In this document: positions 21,722 to 22,661 of the stretch, piece after piece
How the letters are laid out: each line of letters starts with the position of its first letter
Numbering within the stretch: the first letter of the stretch is position 1
DNA from: Thermoplasmata archaeon
GTDB taxonomy: Archaea; Thermoplasmatota; Thermoplasmata; Lutacidiplasmatales; UBA184
Direction of reading: 5' to 3'
Assembly (NCBI GenBank): GCA_021798415.1
Contig: JAJZGO010000014.1
Span: forward strand, 1 to 22,661
DNA: 22,661 bases
Position numbers and translations under genes: made by a program
The notes under the pieces: model-generated
What the model was told of the DNA's origin: nothing
The model's input: the letters and a program-made list of their open reading frames with translations, nothing else
Databases searched by the model: none

Positions 21722-21742
21722 CGCTCCCCGCTCGTGGCGAGC

Positions 21743-22354
21743 GTGCTCCTCGACCAGTTCCGCATCGGACCGTACCTCAACTTCACGTACCTCGTCGCCG
21801 ACGAGGAGGGGGGCGAGGGCGTGGTCATCGACCCCTCGTTCGGCGTTGACGCCGTGCTCGAGGCGGTCGACCGCCGTCACGTCAAGGTCCGGTACATCCT
21901 GAACACGCACAGCCACCCGGACCACGTCGCGGGAAACCAGGACGTCCGCGCGCGGACCGGCGCGAAGGTGGTCGCGCACCGGGTCGCCCCGCTCGGCCAG
22001 GACGTCTCGGTCGATGACGGGGACGGTTTCGACACCGGTCGCGTCCGCTTCCAAGTCCTCCACACCCCGGGGCACACGAAGGACAGCGTCCTCTACCTCT
22101 TCGAGGGACACGTCGCCACCGGCGACACCCTGTTCGTCGGAGAGTGCGGCCGGACCGACCTCGCGGGCGGCGACCCCTCCGAGATGTACGACAGCCTCCA
22201 CCGCCGGATCCGCGCGCTCGACGACGCGCTCGTCGTGCTCCCCGGCCACGACTACGGCGCGACGCCGACGTCGACGATCGGGCGGGAAAAGGAGGAGAAC
22301 TACACCCTCCAGCCGAGGACGCGGGACGAATTCCTCAAGTTCCTCGCGGAATGA
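21743..22354 (+). CDS. Metallo-beta-lactamase fold hydrolase, ETHE1/glyoxalase II-like
   Basis: 203 residues from GTG 21743. Metal ligands are visible: H56, H58, D60, H61 (THSHPDH), H111 (HTPGH), D128 (GDTLF) and H169 (PGHDYG). The string GECGRTDLAGGDP and the MYDSLHR helix are typical of persulfide dioxygenases (ETHE1, iron via His-His-Asp) and close relatives of hydroxyacylglutathione hydrolase. No rhodanese domain is attached. It may oxidise sulfane sulfur or hydrolyse a thioester; the sequence alone does not separate the two, though GRTDL favours ETHE1. GTG 21734 gives three extra residues (MASV) and is the alternative. The cgi121 gene follows after 10 nt, suggesting one transcript. Confidence 0.85.
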   Translation: MLLDQFRIGPYLNFTYLVADEEGGEGVVIDPSFGVDAVLEAVDRRHVKVRYILNTHSHPDHVAGNQDVRARTGAKVVAHRVAPLGQDVSVDDGDGFDTGRVRFQVLHTPGHTKDSVLYLFEGHVATGDTLFVGECGRTDLAGGDPSEMYDSLHRRIRALDDALVVLPGHDYGATPTSTIGREKEENYTLQPRTRDEFLKFLAE

Positions 22355-22364
22355 GATCGCTCCG

Positions 22365-22661
22365 ATGCCGCTTCCCCCTCCCGAGTCCCGCACCCTCCTC
22401 GCGCTCGGCGCCCGACGGCGGCGGCCCGGTTCGCCGGCGACCGAGGCGATCGTACGGACCCTCCGGGAGCTCGCGAAGGAGTCCGAGGCGCTGGTCGCTC
22501 TCTTCGACGCGCGTGCGGTGGGCGGGGAACGCCACCTCCTGTCCGCGTGGGCCCACCTCGGCCGGGCGCGCGGTCGGGGCGAGAGCCGGCTGCGCGACCG
22601 CGGAGCCGAGCTCGTGCTCTACGTCGCGGGCGACGACCAGCTGCCCCGCGCGCTCGCGAAA
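22365..22661 (+). CDS. KEOPS complex subunit Cgi121 (partial, runs off the window)
   Basis: The first 99 codons of a gene open to the window end. After a proline/arginine-rich start (LPPPESRTLLALG), the block LFDARAVGGERHLLSAW, then GRARGRGESRL and GAELVLYVAGDDQLPRALAK follow the Cgi121 pattern: a conserved His-x-x-x-Ala helix, then an E-x-x-LY-x-x-G-x-x-Q-x-x-x-A-hydrophobic core. Cgi121 is the KEOPS subunit that binds tRNA and Bud32 and supports the t6A37 modification. The C-terminal third is missing because of the edge. ATG 22365 is 10 nt after the metallo-beta-lactamase stop. No SD is evident. I know this fold by pattern only. Confidence 0.7.
   Translation, partial: MPLPPPESRTLLALGARRRRPGSPATEAIVRTLRELAKESEALVALFDARAVGGERHLLSAWAHLGRARGRGESRLRDRGAELVLYVAGDDQLPRALAK

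Noticed and set aside
1..22661. CRISPR array, insertion sequence, prophage or toxin-antitoxin locus
   Set aside because: No spaced direct repeats, transposase motifs, terminal repeats or small paired genes were seen on either strand.

Overview
The window reads as a continuous piece of archaeal chromosome that is very GC-rich (roughly 70% by eye, not computed). Archaeal markers are MCM, NMD3, DUF424, L18e, L13/S9, RpoN, archaeal SepF, HerA, Cdc48/VAT, an archaeal-type AspRS and the KEOPS subunit Cgi121. Start sites usually lie about 26-38 nt downstream of a short A/T-rich box in otherwise GC-saturated DNA, which suggests TBP/TFB promoters and many leaderless mRNAs. Gene content and the MKQ..-type surface glycoprotein would suit a high-GC lineage of Thermoplasmatota. 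That lineage guess is an inference from gene families, not a match I could run. I see no insertion sequence, prophage, CRISPR array, tRNA or rRNA, and no gene-free stretch longer than about 180 bases.

Layout. (1) Bases 1-6900, all on +: the end of pyrG, aspS (apparently starting at CTG inside pyrG), mcm, a promoter, then DUF424-nmd3, a second promoter, then sepF-pepA (M17). This run joins nucleotide supply, translation, replication, ribosome export/quality-control homologues and cell division. (2) Bases 7027-10247: a HerA-type ATPase on - is divergent from a COG1340-like coiled-coil protein followed by a HAD hydrolase. (3) Bases 10312-11089: a V4R-domain sensor and a Roadblock/LC7 protein form a two-gene unit, which runs convergently into a family 2 glycosyltransferase. 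(4) The glycosyltransferase overlaps an 80-residue PRC-barrel protein resembling haloarchaeal CdpB. That pair is divergent from the ribosomal string L18e-L13-S9-RpoN. (5) Bases 13997-20672 on -: an 1111-residue sequon-rich surface protein with a signal peptide and a C-terminal anchor, Cdc48/VAT ending in a HbYX-like tail, and a DUF72 protein. (6) Bases 20785-22661 on +: an orphan 304-residue protein with a degenerate Mrr-like N-terminus, an ETHE1/glyoxalase-II-like metallo-beta-lactamase, and the start of Cgi121, cut by the window edge.

The less ordinary material is mostly between and across genes. It includes the CTG start with a textbook Shine-Dalgarno on aspS, a 10-bp inverted repeat framing the DUF424 promoter, hairpins filling the predicted 5' leaders of the coiled-coil and surface-protein genes, and GC palindromes at several 3' ends without a following T-run. 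It also includes SepF and a CdpB-like PRC protein in one window, the paired V4R/Roadblock proteins, and the orphan Mrr-like gene. I do not see a clear multi-gene defence or other wholly new system. The best candidates for unknown biology are the V4R-Roadblock pair, the HerA/coiled-coil divergent pair, and the orphan protein.
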